A stretch of 62,000 bases of DNA. Origin: Lingula anatina (lineage: Eukaryota; Brachiopoda; Lingulata; Lingulida; Lingulidae). The position numbers were made by a program, and so were the translations under genes. This document shows, piece by piece, positions 1 to 13,762 of the stretch (its first letter is position 1; each line of letters starts with the position of its first letter). The stretch lies in contig NW_019773548.1 of assembly GCF_001039355.2 (NCBI RefSeq), forward strand, positions 191,647 to 253,646, in the 5' to 3' direction. The notes under the pieces are model-generated. The model did not search any database. It worked only from the letters and a program-made list of their open reading frames with translations, and was not told the DNA's origin.

Positions 1-150
1 CTGTATGGTCCTGACTGTCTGGTCCTGCCTGTATGGTGTGGGCTGTATGGTCCTGACTGTCTGGTCCCGCGTGTCTGGTCCCTTCTGTTATGGTCATGGC
101 TGTATGGTACTGGCTGCCTGGTCCCGGCCATCTGGTCACTGCTGTTGACT
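1..150. repeat. Degenerate minisatellite (TGTATGGTCC / TGTCTGGTCC units)
   Basis: Short imperfect units built on CTGTATGGTCC and CTGTCTGGTCC repeat about every 15 to 25 bases from the left edge to about position 140. The array runs off the window, so its full length is unknown. No coding frame is apparent. Confidence 0.7.
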
Positions 151-1653
151 TATAAAACCAGTACAACTTGAGTACTTTAAGTATGAAACAATTCATTTAA
201 AAATGTATATCAGTATAATTATGGTTTCTTTGCATTTTTATTCTAAGCATGCTCAGGTCACTTTGTTAATGAAATGGATAATATTTGATATTTGCAATTT
301 TGTGTTCCTGCAAAAGCAAAAAAAAAGAAGTGAAGAAAAGCATTAATAAGATACCAGAAATCCTTTTCTCTGGCAAACACACCAGAAACTTGCAAAGTAG
401 TTAATATTACAAACCACATAATGGTATTCAGGTAATCATTATATGTAGAGGCATGAACATGTACGTCATTGTGATCTAAAATGTTTGCAGCTAGGTCACT
501 TTGACCCGAGTTTTTTTTTTTTTTTTTTTAACTTTAATTGAGTCAATGCAAATGCTTATACAAACATAAAAATTCACCAAGATCCTTTTTCTTAGTAATT
601 ATAAGGTCACTTTTGATCAGTTAACCTATTAGTCCAGCATGAAAATATGGTCAGCCATATTTTCCCGTATTCTTGGCCCTATGTGCCAACTGTGAAACTG
701 GTTCCTACAGGTGCAATATATGTCATTTTTTCAGTCATTTAATTGTATTAATTATACTGATTGTATTGTGTAAATTGTATTTATCTTGTTGACTACAATT
801 TCAGATCATGTATGGTTCTTGTTGCCTCATGCCCTAGGGCGTGTTGGTGTTCAATTTTGATATCTTATTGTTGATAGAATATTTAAAAAGAATTTGTATT
901 TTTCATACTATTACATTATAGTTAATATTTCAAAGTATGATTATTACTATCATTGTGAAACTCTATCTTTGTGAAAGTTAATAAACTTTTTTCAAAAAAT
1001 TAATATTATTATTGTGTAACAGCACGTATATACTTTAGTTTTGAATTTCTTTTTAATTTTTTTTCTTTAATATACATTTATGGCATATAAAAAGAACACT
1101 TAGGATCACATTTTTATATATTTTCTAATTCAGTAGTGAAGCTTTGGCCAGACATTAAGACTGCCAGGAGAGAATATTGACATCGGGTACTTTTATTTGA
1201 GGGGTTTCATAAAATTAAAATGGTCTGGAAAATGGGGAAAGGTAAATAACTTTGCTGGATATCTAGAAAAATGTATAAATACTCATACGTTGTAGTCCAG
1301 GTTAAAAAAAACCTTATCACAAGAAAGATGTGACAAATGTTTTAGAGTAATTTGTGTGCTGCAATTAGCTGACACCATGAGTTATGAAGGACACTTGCGT
1401 TTCTCTTCTTTAACTACACGGGCTGACAGTATGCCTCTGCTGTTTCCAGTTTCTGATAGTAGAGAAGCGTTTTTAGGCTATTTCCTGCGGCCTCTGAAAC
1501 TCAAGGTTATAACATTCAACTGTGACCTCTTTCTCCAGTACAATTATCTCACTTTGAGAGGTCCTAACAAGGGTAGTTGCTATCCTTTTTAAACCTTTGA
1601 CATGCATGTTCCTTTAAAATTGGATCCTTGGATCTTCTATGCTGAATGGGCTC
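151..1653. other. Gene-free AT-rich stretch left of the FkbM-type gene
   Basis: I see no gene here. The stretch is AT-rich with T runs (511-529) and only short chance open frames, such as 1356-1592 on the plus strand. It may hold the 3' untranslated region of the minus-strand methyltransferase gene whose stop codon is at 1654-1656, but I could not fix a polyadenylation site. Confidence 0.5.
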
Positions 1654-2698
1654 TTACGTAATCGAAATCTCCCGTCGAGCAAACAGAACATCCAATCCAT
1701 GAGGAAATTTTACTTCCCGGTACATCCCTGTCTTTTGGAAAATCTCCTGGATTTCTTTAAGGCGCCGAGCCAATTCGCGTTCTCCTTTCGGTCCTTTCTC
1801 AAAAACGGAGTACTCTACTGACCACACGTCCACAGTGATGTCTCCCCAGGGAAATGTCCTCAGAATCTCCGCCTCGGCCCCCTCGACGTCCAGGGAGAAG
1901 TAGTCCACATGGGTCACCCCCAGTGCGGCCAGGATGGAGTGTATTGGGAAACACTGCGGCAAGCCTTTGCCACGAATAACACTTTGTACATTTGCCGGAA
2001 GAGCGCGTCCCGTTTCACTGATGCCGCCCAATAGACTGGCATATGTGAATTCTATTCGCTGTGGGTGCGGTCGTGGAGACAGGCAGGTGTTTATTGTATA
2101 TGATTTCCTGTGTGGAAAGAAAGTTCTGTAAGTCAGAGAAGTATTTCACCAGCTGTGTTATGTTTTTTTTTTTTCATAAAGCAAACAGTTAAATATTAAA
2201 ATTGTTTACCTCCAATATTTCGCCTGTCAGAGCATCTTGANCTCCGTTCGCCGCTCCCGCCTCAACAAAAAAGCCGTTCTGCCTCTGCTTCAGTAGTTTA
2301 TCAACTGTCTGCGATTGCCCTATCTGAGACGTGTGTTCTTTCTCTGGATTTTTCAAGTCGTACGGGCGACTGGAAGGCGCAAGAAGCCACTTTTCACGAA
2401 GGAGCCTCAACAGTCTAGGATCGGTGGCATTCACTGCTTTTGATCCCAGGTCTTCGATCAAGTCTGCACTTGTCAGTACTAGTTGGCCGGTGAACGCTAA
2501 GTCTTTGGAATCAAGGTGTCTTTCTTTAGGGGAAACATTCGACACCATGCTCTGTCGCGTCTTTGGGCTTGTTACACGAATGCGCACAGAGATATCCGAA
2601 AGTATTAACAAAGACAGGACTATTACTACGCCAGTGACCAACAAACTTATTAGCCGCCGATGATTTAATCGCACTGGGACACGTTTTAGATGAACCAT
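1654..2698 (-). CDS. FkbM-family (Star-like) methyltransferase, membrane-anchored, interrupted by an assembly join
   Basis: Two coding pieces are visible. The first exon (about 2698 down to 2242) starts with ATG at 2698. It encodes a short basic N-terminus, one hydrophobic anchor at about residues 15-35 (type II, probably Golgi or ER), a stem region, and the start of a SAM-binding fold (FFVEAGAANG). The last exon (about 2125 to 1654) carries HRKSYTINTCLSP and the FkbM hallmark DYFSLDVEGAEAEIL, followed by WSVEYSVFE. FkbM enzymes transfer methyl groups from S-adenosylmethionine; animal members resemble Drosophila Star, and their substrate is generally unknown. The N at 2241 lies just after the glycine-rich SAM loop. 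The residues after it do not fit the family, and the reading phase across the next intron (donor near 2210) does not close, so coding sequence is probably missing at this join. The family call is firm; the exact protein cannot be read. Confidence 0.75.
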
Positions 2699-5380
2699 TG
2701 TTGGCAGATGTAGAACCCTGAGCTCTGCGTATCTCTCACTAATTTCCTTAATATATACAACTCATAACTTCATTTATTACCCCAAACCGCACTATCGTGC
2801 TATATGATTATATTGTATCTAAAGGGATATATAACAACTGTTTATTTTGGCCAAAAAATGGATTTTTTGGGATAAACGACAAGTTTCCCATACAAACCCA
2901 CGGTTACTGTATCTAGTCCGACAGTTAAAGATAGTCCCTATTTTTTTTCTAAAGAGTTTTTTTTTATCTCTTAAGAGATCTTAAGAGGGTAGCCGTTTAT
3001 AGAGGTCAAGTGGTCCGATGGCAAGCCAAAATTCCAGAGTAATGTGCGATAAACGCCATTTGGGTGGTAAAATAGAATTGATACTATATCTATGAGTTGT
3101 TTACAGTGTATTTATTGTGAAAAATGGATCTCTTACGAACTGTTGTTATCCCTAAACGCCGGACACGATATACTTAGTTACCTGGACTGTTAAATAATTC
3201 ACTTCTGTTTCGCCGCAAAAAGCGGAATGCTCTTATAGCGTTATGTATTATGCAGTGCAATATTATGGGATTATAGCCTATCTCACGAGCAGAGATCAAT
3301 ATATCAAAAATATAATTCATAAGATGATTATATATTATTCAGTGACGATTAGAAGTCCTTTAGAATATGCCTACATTAGAATATTCCTACATTATTTGCA
3401 TTTTACATAGATTGTTCTTAAAGTTTAAGATGACTGTACTTGCAACCTTTCCTCTTCACACAAGATTATATGCTGTCAACTCTTTTTTTCTGTTTTTTTT
3501 GTAAATTTCATGTTGAAATCAGGCAGCTAATGGGTAGCTGATCCCGAATTCGGACCACAATACCCGTTTAATCAGCTTTGGATACGACTCGCTCGCGCTG
3601 CTAGTTAATTACGCCGCGGGGTATTCGGGGCACAGACCGTGATCACTAGATACCGCCAATGGATTTTCAGGTTTTTAGAATTTAGATTTTTATTGTGAAC
3701 GCAGCCTATTAAGGCTCAAAACAAAGCGTTCGACAGCGTAATTTACTTAGTGTCAGAGACGGGAAACGGCTCGTTTTAAAACATACAGCAGAGAACTATT
3801 CACTGGTAGGTCATCTCCTAAAGACATAAAATGGAAGGCGCGCCAACTTTTCGTAAGGCCAAAAACCAGTACGCGATTCTACAATTTCTTCGTTAAAATG
3901 GGCAGATATCACGCTTATTTAAAACTGATAACGTAAAACAGCTTTACCAATAGAATTTGAATCCACATACACTCCAGTTTTTGTAAAGATTGGGACTTGC
4001 AAAAACGCGTTACTTTGCTTCCCACCATTTAAAAAATGCAAGAATTATTTTAAAAACGGCGGTTTGCCGCAAACTGTACTTAACATCCTTCAGGAATCCC
4101 CCCGCCCCTGACTTGTTTCTTATCAGCAGTAGTAACTATACCAACACATCACTTTTGAAATATATGAAAAATTTAATATATCTATAGTTTGTTAACAAGA
4201 TGTTCTCCTCACAAAAGATAGACGCTCTATCCGCAACAAGCCTGCCGTCTTGCACACGCGGTAAGCACGTGTTCGCGCGCAGACTCGCGCACATGGCACT
4301 GACATGCACGGATTTCCTACCCTGTGCTAACATGACATAAGCCGGAACTGTATCCTGCCAAGCGTGCACCGTTGAGTTTTGGTTCTTCTTTCCGTCATTT
4401 TTGTCATTAAATTCGTCTTTTCTTTGCAACAGGCATACTGGCTTTGTCTGGGAGTCTTCAAAAGAGGGCACATTAACCCTCTCCTCCTCCTGACGCAAGA
4501 AAGGACGAACCAGAGTTCCACATTTTTCTATTCCGTAGCAGTTTTGCGGAGGTGATTCTAAGCTAACATCCATAAAGCAGTCGAGTGAAAACGTTCTCCA
4601 TTCCTCCCCAAAACCAATCTTACGAACATCAATTAACTTACACAGCTTGTGCTGCAGCATTATCATTGAAAGCTATTATATCACTACAAACTAGCAGCCT
4701 TTACAACAAGGACCCCCTGTTAACTGGGGGGTGGGGGTGGGCACGAGGCCCGGCTCTAGGGCAGAGATCACGCTCTGACGTAGCTTTACATCCAATAGAC
4801 TAAATTTAAGATAAATAATAACAATAAATTGAGGACTGGACAAAAATATCTATATGGTACAAAATACACCAACACTAAATTCAATCTCCAATGCAGTAAA
4901 CTGGCGTTGATTGCTTGAGAACAGTCTCTACAATTTTATGCATGTACAACATACGCGTTTTCACCTCGCTCACAAATGGCGCCAAATAAAACAAAGAAGC
5001 GTATGCTTAGCAAACAGTACCTATAATTTGTACAGTTACATATAGAATACAATTAGATTTCAAATGTCAAGTTAGGCACCTCTTGGGTGACCTACTTTAC
5101 AAGGTCAAGGGCACACAGCCCTCCCTCCTCTCCAACTTCACAAATATGTCTCTCTTATTCGCTTTGCTTTTTTTCTTTAAGTATAACAACGTCAATGTGT
5201 GTGTGGACAAATAAATATCGCTAGAATCATCCAGTCGCAGAATCCGTGTATACATCTGATATCTCGCCTGGAAAATATATATGCCGCGTAGAATCCACAA
5301 TGTAGTCGCCGTCGTCACACTGAGAAAGAGAGAGAGACACTAACCTCGGGCTAGTGTCATAATCGCTAGAACTGGCTGGG
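2699..5380. other. Intergenic: upstream of the FkbM-type gene and probable eIF4A 3' UTR
   Basis: No recognisable gene. 2699-4100 holds the upstream flank of the minus-strand methyltransferase gene and AT-rich sequence with T runs. About 4130-5380 probably belongs to the 3' untranslated region of the minus-strand eIF4A gene, whose stop codon is at 5381-5383. A 176-codon open frame on the minus strand (4666-4136) has no recognisable domain and is not called as a gene. Confidence 0.45.
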
Positions 5381-8136
<2,756 letters not shown>

Positions 8137-8285
8137 GTTGTTTAGAAAACTTCTTTTTCCTCCGACAACCCGTCTTCACTGCCGTTCACCTCTATGTTAA
8201 AATGACCACTCAGCTTCGTTTCTAACACCACTGCACGTCACTTCCGGCACAATTCTGACCAATGCTGATCTTCTCCGGTTCCCTT
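8137..8285 (-). promoter_or_regulatory. eIF4A 5' UTR exon and TATA-less promoter
   Basis: Reading on the minus strand, this stretch leads into the ATG and donor at 8136-8133. It contains an ETS-type site CCGGAAGTG (8247-8239) overlapping a CRE-like TGACGTGCA (8240-8232), a combination common in housekeeping promoters. I see no TATA box. The transcription start is not determined. The retrotransposon reading frame begins within about 25-60 bases on the far side. Confidence 0.45.
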
Positions 8286-8307
8286 TATTAGTGAGGATAA
8301 AAGGTTA

Positions 8308-9612
8308 GTGTTACCCTCCAGTTGGCGTGAGGAGGCCATGAGGATGCATCATTGTTTACCATCTGCAGGGCATCAAGGAGCAAAAAGGACTAAAGAGCGC
8401 CTTAAAGAAAGATTTTACTGGTACGGCATGGGCCGTGAAATTGATAACTTTGTCATGGGATGCCCGAGATGTAATCAGAATAAAAAGTCATCAAGACAGG
8501 GAAAAGTCCCTCTTAGAGAATTCCAGGCAGGTGCACCCATGGAGAGAGTACACTTAGATTTCCTTGGCCCTTTACCAAAGACGGCTAAAGGAAATGAGTA
8601 TATTTTAATGATGGTGGATCAATTTACTAAGTGGGTTGAATGCATCCCACTTCCGTCTCAGTCAGCTGAAGAAACTGCAAAGGCAGCTATAGATCAATTT
8701 TTCTCTCGTTTTGGAGTTCCTTTTGAAATTTTTACAGATCAAGGGAGAAATTTTGAATCAAAATTATTTTTAGAAGTGTGCCGGGTTTTAGGAATCTATA
8801 AAGCACGAACAACACCATACCGTCCCTCAAGTAACGGTCAAGTAGAACGCTACAATCGGACATTGATGGATGCAGTGAGGTGTTTTACAGAAAAGTCACA
8901 GAATACCTGGGATGTGAATTTGCAACAAATAGCTGGAGCATTAAGGGCTTCAGTGAACAGGATGACCGGATTCACAGCAAACAGACTAATGTTAGGTCGT
9001 GAGGTGAATGCACCCGCTGACTTAATGTTTCCTCAAAGGAGGATTAATAATGAAGATCCTGAAAATTATGCTGCACAGTTAGCTGAAGATATGAAGGAGG
9101 CACATGAAATTGCTCGCAGAAAGCTGCAAGCAGCTTCTAAACGTATGAAAAGAGATTATGATCTCAGGATACTGGAGAGAGCATATGAGGTTGGTGATGC
9201 AGTTTATATATTGGATACTGCAGATACTAAAGGCAAATGTAGGAAATTATGTCCACCGTGGAAAGGACCTGGAGTGATTGTAGCCAAATTAAGTTCTAAC
9301 TTATTCCGAGTGAAGGTTAGAAATGCAGTGTTTGTGGCCAATCATGACCGACTTAAGCCGTGTAAAGACACAGAATTACCACAGTGGATTGGACATTGGA
9401 GGAAAAATCCAGAGAGTCATGCGACCCGAAGGGGTGATGACAGAGTCTACTGTAACTGCCGACAGCCATGGCACGGTAGATTTATGATACAGTGTGACTT
9501 CTGTGGTGAATGGTACCATGGCTCCTGTGTGAATGTGACTGCTACTGATGCCTTGGAGATTAATAAATATAAATGTCCAGATTGTTTACGCCGAGCAAAA
9601 GTGCTGGTGTAA
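8308..9612 (+). CDS. Retrotransposon integrase with C-terminal PHD finger (5'-truncated pol)
   Basis: The open frame of 434 codons extends a little upstream in frame (to 8269); GTG at 8308 is not a real start, because this is the tail of a longer Pol. Counting from 8308: an HHCC zinc-binding domain (residues 14-55: His15, His22, Cys52, Cys55, with the typical FYWYGMG between); a DDE integrase core (about 80-190) with Asp84 (VHLDFLGPLP), Asp144 (FTDQG) and Glu180 (GQVERYNRTL); a C-terminal region; and, from about residue 380, a C4HC3 PHD finger (C382, C384, C396, C399, H404, C407, C423, C426) with a tryptophan before the zinc-binding histidine (EWYHGSC). The integrase joins element cDNA to host DNA. 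Chromodomains are the known targeting modules of many Ty3/gypsy integrases; PHD fingers commonly read histone H3 tails. All catalytic and zinc residues are intact, so the copy looks young. Confidence 0.92.
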   Translation: MLPSSWREEAMRMHHCLPSAGHQGAKRTKERLKERFYWYGMGREIDNFVMGCPRCNQNKKSSRQGKVPLREFQAGAPMERVHLDFLGPLPKTAKGNEYILMMVDQFTKWVECIPLPSQSAEETAKAAIDQFFSRFGVPFEIFTDQGRNFESKLFLEVCRVLGIYKARTTPYRPSSNGQVERYNRTLMDAVRCFTEKSQNTWDVNLQQIAGALRASVNRMTGFTANRLMLGREVNAPADLMFPQRRINNEDPENYAAQLAEDMKEAHEIARRKLQAASKRMKRDYDLRILERAYEVGDAVYILDTADTKGKCRKLCPPWKGPGVIVAKLSSNLFRVKVRNAVFVANHDRLKPCKDTELPQWIGHWRKNPESHATRRGDDRVYCNCRQPWHGRFMIQCDFCGEWYHGSCVNVTATDALEINKYKCPDCLRRAKVLV

Positions 9613-9866
9613 AAGAATGTACATTATAGTAAAAGTACTGATTTCAAGGGACAGGTAGCAGAGGGAGGAGATCCTAGCAAAGGCTAGTATATATGTAGAT
9701 CGGTTGGCACCAGAAATGTAATTTGTTTTTCAGGCCAGACTTGGTATGACCTGGTTAGATGGTCGTGGCAGGGGTGTAAGTGACATTCCTGACTGCGAGT
9801 ACTATGTACACAGCCCTGAAAGTGAAGGGAGGTGTCTAGTAAGGTGGGGGTTCAATCTTTTTGGAT

Positions 9867-9880
9867 AAAGAGGGGAAGAG
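9867..9880 (+). promoter_or_regulatory. Polypurine tract before the 3' LTR
   Basis: Fourteen uninterrupted purines directly precede TGTAG, the expected primer site for plus-strand DNA synthesis in LTR retrotransposons. Confidence 0.6.
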
Positions 9881-10099
9881 TGTAGTGCCAACTGGTATGT
9901 TTATGTCTCGATCTGAAAAGGCAGATCACATGACTGGACTGATAGCGAGACTGAATGACAGATAGTTTTTAGCCGGACTTCTACATGAAAAGACGTGCTA
10001 TCCAAGAAATTAAGAAAGTGACAATTTGGTTCAAGCTAAAGAGCTTTAAAGGTAAGAAACATACTATTACCTTAATTAGAATCCAAAGGGAATTCTACA

Positions 10100-13000
10100 C
10101 ATATACTAAAAATAGAAGATTGCGAAACTGGGCACTTGTGTTGTGAAATCTTTTACCTGGTATTAAAGTGTCCAAATGTATATAATATACTCATGCCATA
10201 AGACAATGAGCTTATACTTATTGTGTCTGAATGTGTTAAAAGCCCCGCTATAGAAGGCCTAGAAACTGGGTACTCTAGTTATTTGTGCTAAATAATCCAT
10301 GGAACAACTGTTAACCCCTGCCATACTTCTCATACATTTCCTATGCCTGCTTCACTTTGATTCATTATTGTATCCAAACACTATATACAGATCACATTAA
10401 AAATTTATATAAGTTAAAACAATGAACGTTAACTAGACCTTCATAATTCCTATTCAAATTTCAGCGAATCAAAAATGTATTTTTCCGAGAAATTTAACAC
10501 GTTTCCTTTATCACCAAGTTGTGTGATACTCGAAGGCGTTCATTCAATCACCATCAAAAAACGACCTTTGAATCTTAAGTTTGAAGTATCTGTCGAAACA
10601 GAAAATGAGATATGTTGGACGAAACGCGAACCCCAAAATTGCCCTGACGTGATCAGTCAACAGAAAGGGTCATGAATATAACCCATGATCGTGTTGATAT
10701 TAAATCAAAGGGGATAACTGACCCATCATCCTATCTTTCATAAAATCAAGGTGATAAGAATATTAATGTCGTGTCCTCACACACATATGTTAAGCCAATG
10801 AATCACACGTGCCAAAAATGGCCGACAGGGTGAGTGCGTTCTTCCCTTTTTACCGGCACGAAAAAAGTTGGTATTTCTGAAGAAAATATGTGAAACTGTA
10901 GACATTATGTCACTAATATTGCAGAAATGGGAAAGTTCTAACCATCACACTCGGATCGGGCCTATTAATTAATGATTAAGGGATAAAATTTAGTCTCACC
11001 TTCGTTCATCTGAATATGACATGTTCACGTACTGAATACCGCGAAGAAAGGACAGAACTAGGGCCGCATAACGCATACGGCGGAAGCTACACTGCGAAAA
11101 GTAGCTCCTTAGAGGAAGCAAATTAATATTTGAAGAAAAAGACAGAAAAACATTATTTTATATAGAACATCTCTTTTCAAGTATGTCACTTTAACTGACT
11201 ACATAAAGAGTGGGAATTATTTTAACTTTAATGCTGCGAATTTATTTTGTTGAAGGTAATGAGGTAAAAGATTCGGGGATCCCCCTTGCAAATAACAAAT
11301 GCTTCCGAAAGGTCAGTTCCGTTGACGTCATTTTTGAGCACATGTTTGACCTCTCTCTCATTGATTGAAATGACAGAGGTGGGCGGAGCGCTGTATTACA
11401 TATAATGGTGCATTATACCAGCTGTTTTAGCGACCATCTTTGAGTCTTCTACTGTTAAACTGCGACGGGTAGATAGGCAGTTTTATTAAATGTCACGATT
11501 ATATGAAAAGAAACTATGCTTTCAGATAATTTTATATTATTATTCAACCCCTACAAGCGAGATCCATTTCCAGCGTTTTTATGAGCCTTTTTTGTGCACT
11601 TTCTGATTTCAGTGCAAATAGAATGTCTCAGATTTATAGAAAAATGCACATATTTGATTGCCAGTCACAGAGTCTTGGTTATTGATAGAAATTTCCCACT
11701 TTAAATTTTTCATTTTTTATTGAATGGATGTACATGCTTATTTACCAATACACTTTCATATTCAAATCAAGACACCTTTTTTATTAAAATTAATTTTATT
11801 TAGTAATAAATGTAGGTACAATTAACAATTAAAATATTTAACTATGACTGAACTAATTTACATGACACAACTGTAAGTTATACCACATAATAATAATAAT
11901 AATGAATAGTTCACAGAAGGCCATACAATTCTTTTCATGTTGAATATGATGAGTTAGCACATTTTATAACAACAAAATCCTATTTCAATTTAAAATTACT
12001 CCAGATAAGAGACCTTCAAGTAAATTTAACAAAACATCACGTGGCAAAATGGAAAAAGTACATTAAAATTCATGAACAACTTCAAACAGAATATGTAAGG
12101 GAGTCCATGACATTGTTTTGTCTGAATTCTTTGCATGATCAGTTCATAATTACGAAACCCATTAACATGTACAAGTTTTGAAGAAAACATTAACCATCCA
12201 TACTTGGAACTATTTTGAATGCACACAAAGAGTGCAAAGAAGAAACACAGGACTACAAGAGTGTAAAATCAAAACTGAGTATTTAAAAATCCCCCACACA
12301 AAGTCTACAAGTAGGCTAAAATTCATTTAACGACATCATAAGAAGCAGAAATTGTTTTTATACACAACTAATACCAATAAAGGAATTAAAAGCATGGAAT
12401 ATCAATGGTGAAGACAACATATGGTTTAAATATATGTTAAGGACTACTAAGAGGGGGGAAAACTTCACCTTCATCCATTTTACAAAATGCACTTAAAATT
12501 CACATTTGACTTATGAACTATATTCATTTTTTAAAATTTGACAATATTATCTTCAAATACAAGACATTTTTAAAAAACAAAATATCCTTAAACATTGGAC
12601 AGAGTTATAATTTCATGATTACAAAAGCTATCATTTTTAATTTCATTAATGTGTACTTTATCTTCACCATCCAGCATTCTTCACAAGAGAAATATATGTA
12701 CATAAGCAAGAGACAGAATATATGTGAAAAATAAGTCCGATGCCCCACCAAATGCATTCTACAATCAATTTATATCAAGCATCTTAAGGCAGGAGCCTCT
12801 TTATATCAACGGTAACTGATAAATAAAAGCAGGTTCTTTGTCATACTGACTTACCATATTTTCTTTATAAATCAAATCACCTTTTGCACAAAATGGAGCT
12901 TTTATTTAATTGGCGAAAAAAAAAAAATAAGTGAATGGGTATTATAGTTAAAATAGAGTGCCTTTAAACAACATTTTAACAGTAAGTTGACAAATAAAAT

Positions 13001-13762
13001 GCCTTACGATTAATATCTAGTGAGGAACCACACAATATGACAGCAAAAAGTCTGACATATTTAATAAAAGTATGGCAGTTTTGGTGTGTAGATTGTGTAA
13101 AGCACGGTTTACTTATTTCACATCCTCCAAAGCAAAGCAAATATGTAGAGGGAGACTAATTGTGGAGTAAAACTTTGGTGTTTTTTCATTTTTGTTCTGT
13201 GTTTTGTGTTTGCAGTGACTGCGACCTGAGTGGGTAACTAATACCAATAAGGCTAAATGGTGACATCCTCAGTATTTCACTGTCTAATCCAGGAGTGAAC
13301 TAGACAATGTGACTGGGACCCAATACTACAGTAATACTAAAGTAGTCTATTCATGTCAGCATGATTAAAGAAATATCCATCAATTAAATATCACACAATC
13401 ACTTAAAAATCCATTTGCCATGTAACTATTAAAAATACTCTTCCATAAATTATGTCAGGATTACTCAAAATAGTTCTGAAATAGCCTAAAATATAATCAC
13501 AAAAGATTTTAAAATTATATCATATATCCTCAAGTATCACACTTATTAAAAAGACATTTTTCAGTAAAAGCAATTCTAAAACAATGTACTGATGAAGTGT
13601 GCTTGTTTATGCAATCTACAACAGTTTCTCTGTTTTTTTTTAAAGTTGACAACAAAAGGTTATGATGGGGATAAATAACTAGGTCAGACAGATCTCATTT
13701 CAGGACCAAAAATAAACTTAAACCTCTACTGACCATATTTGACTCATTTTCACTGATACTTC
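10100..13762. other. Gene-free stretch; right part probably RNF13 3' UTR
   Basis: No coding gene is visible. The part nearest 13762 is probably the 3' untranslated region of RNF13 (minus strand, stop codon 13763-13765). A candidate polyadenylation signal, AATAAA on the minus strand, lies near 11800. The stretch 11330-11480 is less AT-rich and could be regulatory, but I cannot assign it. The small plus-strand frame 10475-10675 has no recognisable features. Confidence 0.4.

Larger units (their letters stand above)
8269..10099 (+). mobile_element. 3' half of a Ty3/gypsy-type LTR retrotransposon
   Basis: The visible order is: the end of pol (integrase with C-terminal PHD finger, 8308-9612), a spacer (9613-9866), a polypurine tract (AAAGAGGGGAAGAG, 9867-9880) and a sequence starting TGTAGTGCC at 9881 that fits the 3' LTR. 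If the LTR ends at the matching CTACA (10095-10099) it is about 219 bases with TGTAG/CTACA ends; that end is tentative, because another CTACA lies near 9978. Gag, protease, reverse transcriptase, RNase H and the 5' LTR are absent. The frame is open leftward to 8269, where a TGA precedes it, and the eIF4A promoter adjoins. A 5' truncation is unusual for LTR elements, so an unmarked assembly join at about 8290 is possible. Confidence 0.75.

Noticed and set aside
4691-4760. G-rich stretch as a possible quadruplex or CpG promoter
   Set aside because: Too short and isolated, with no gene start beside it that would give it meaning.
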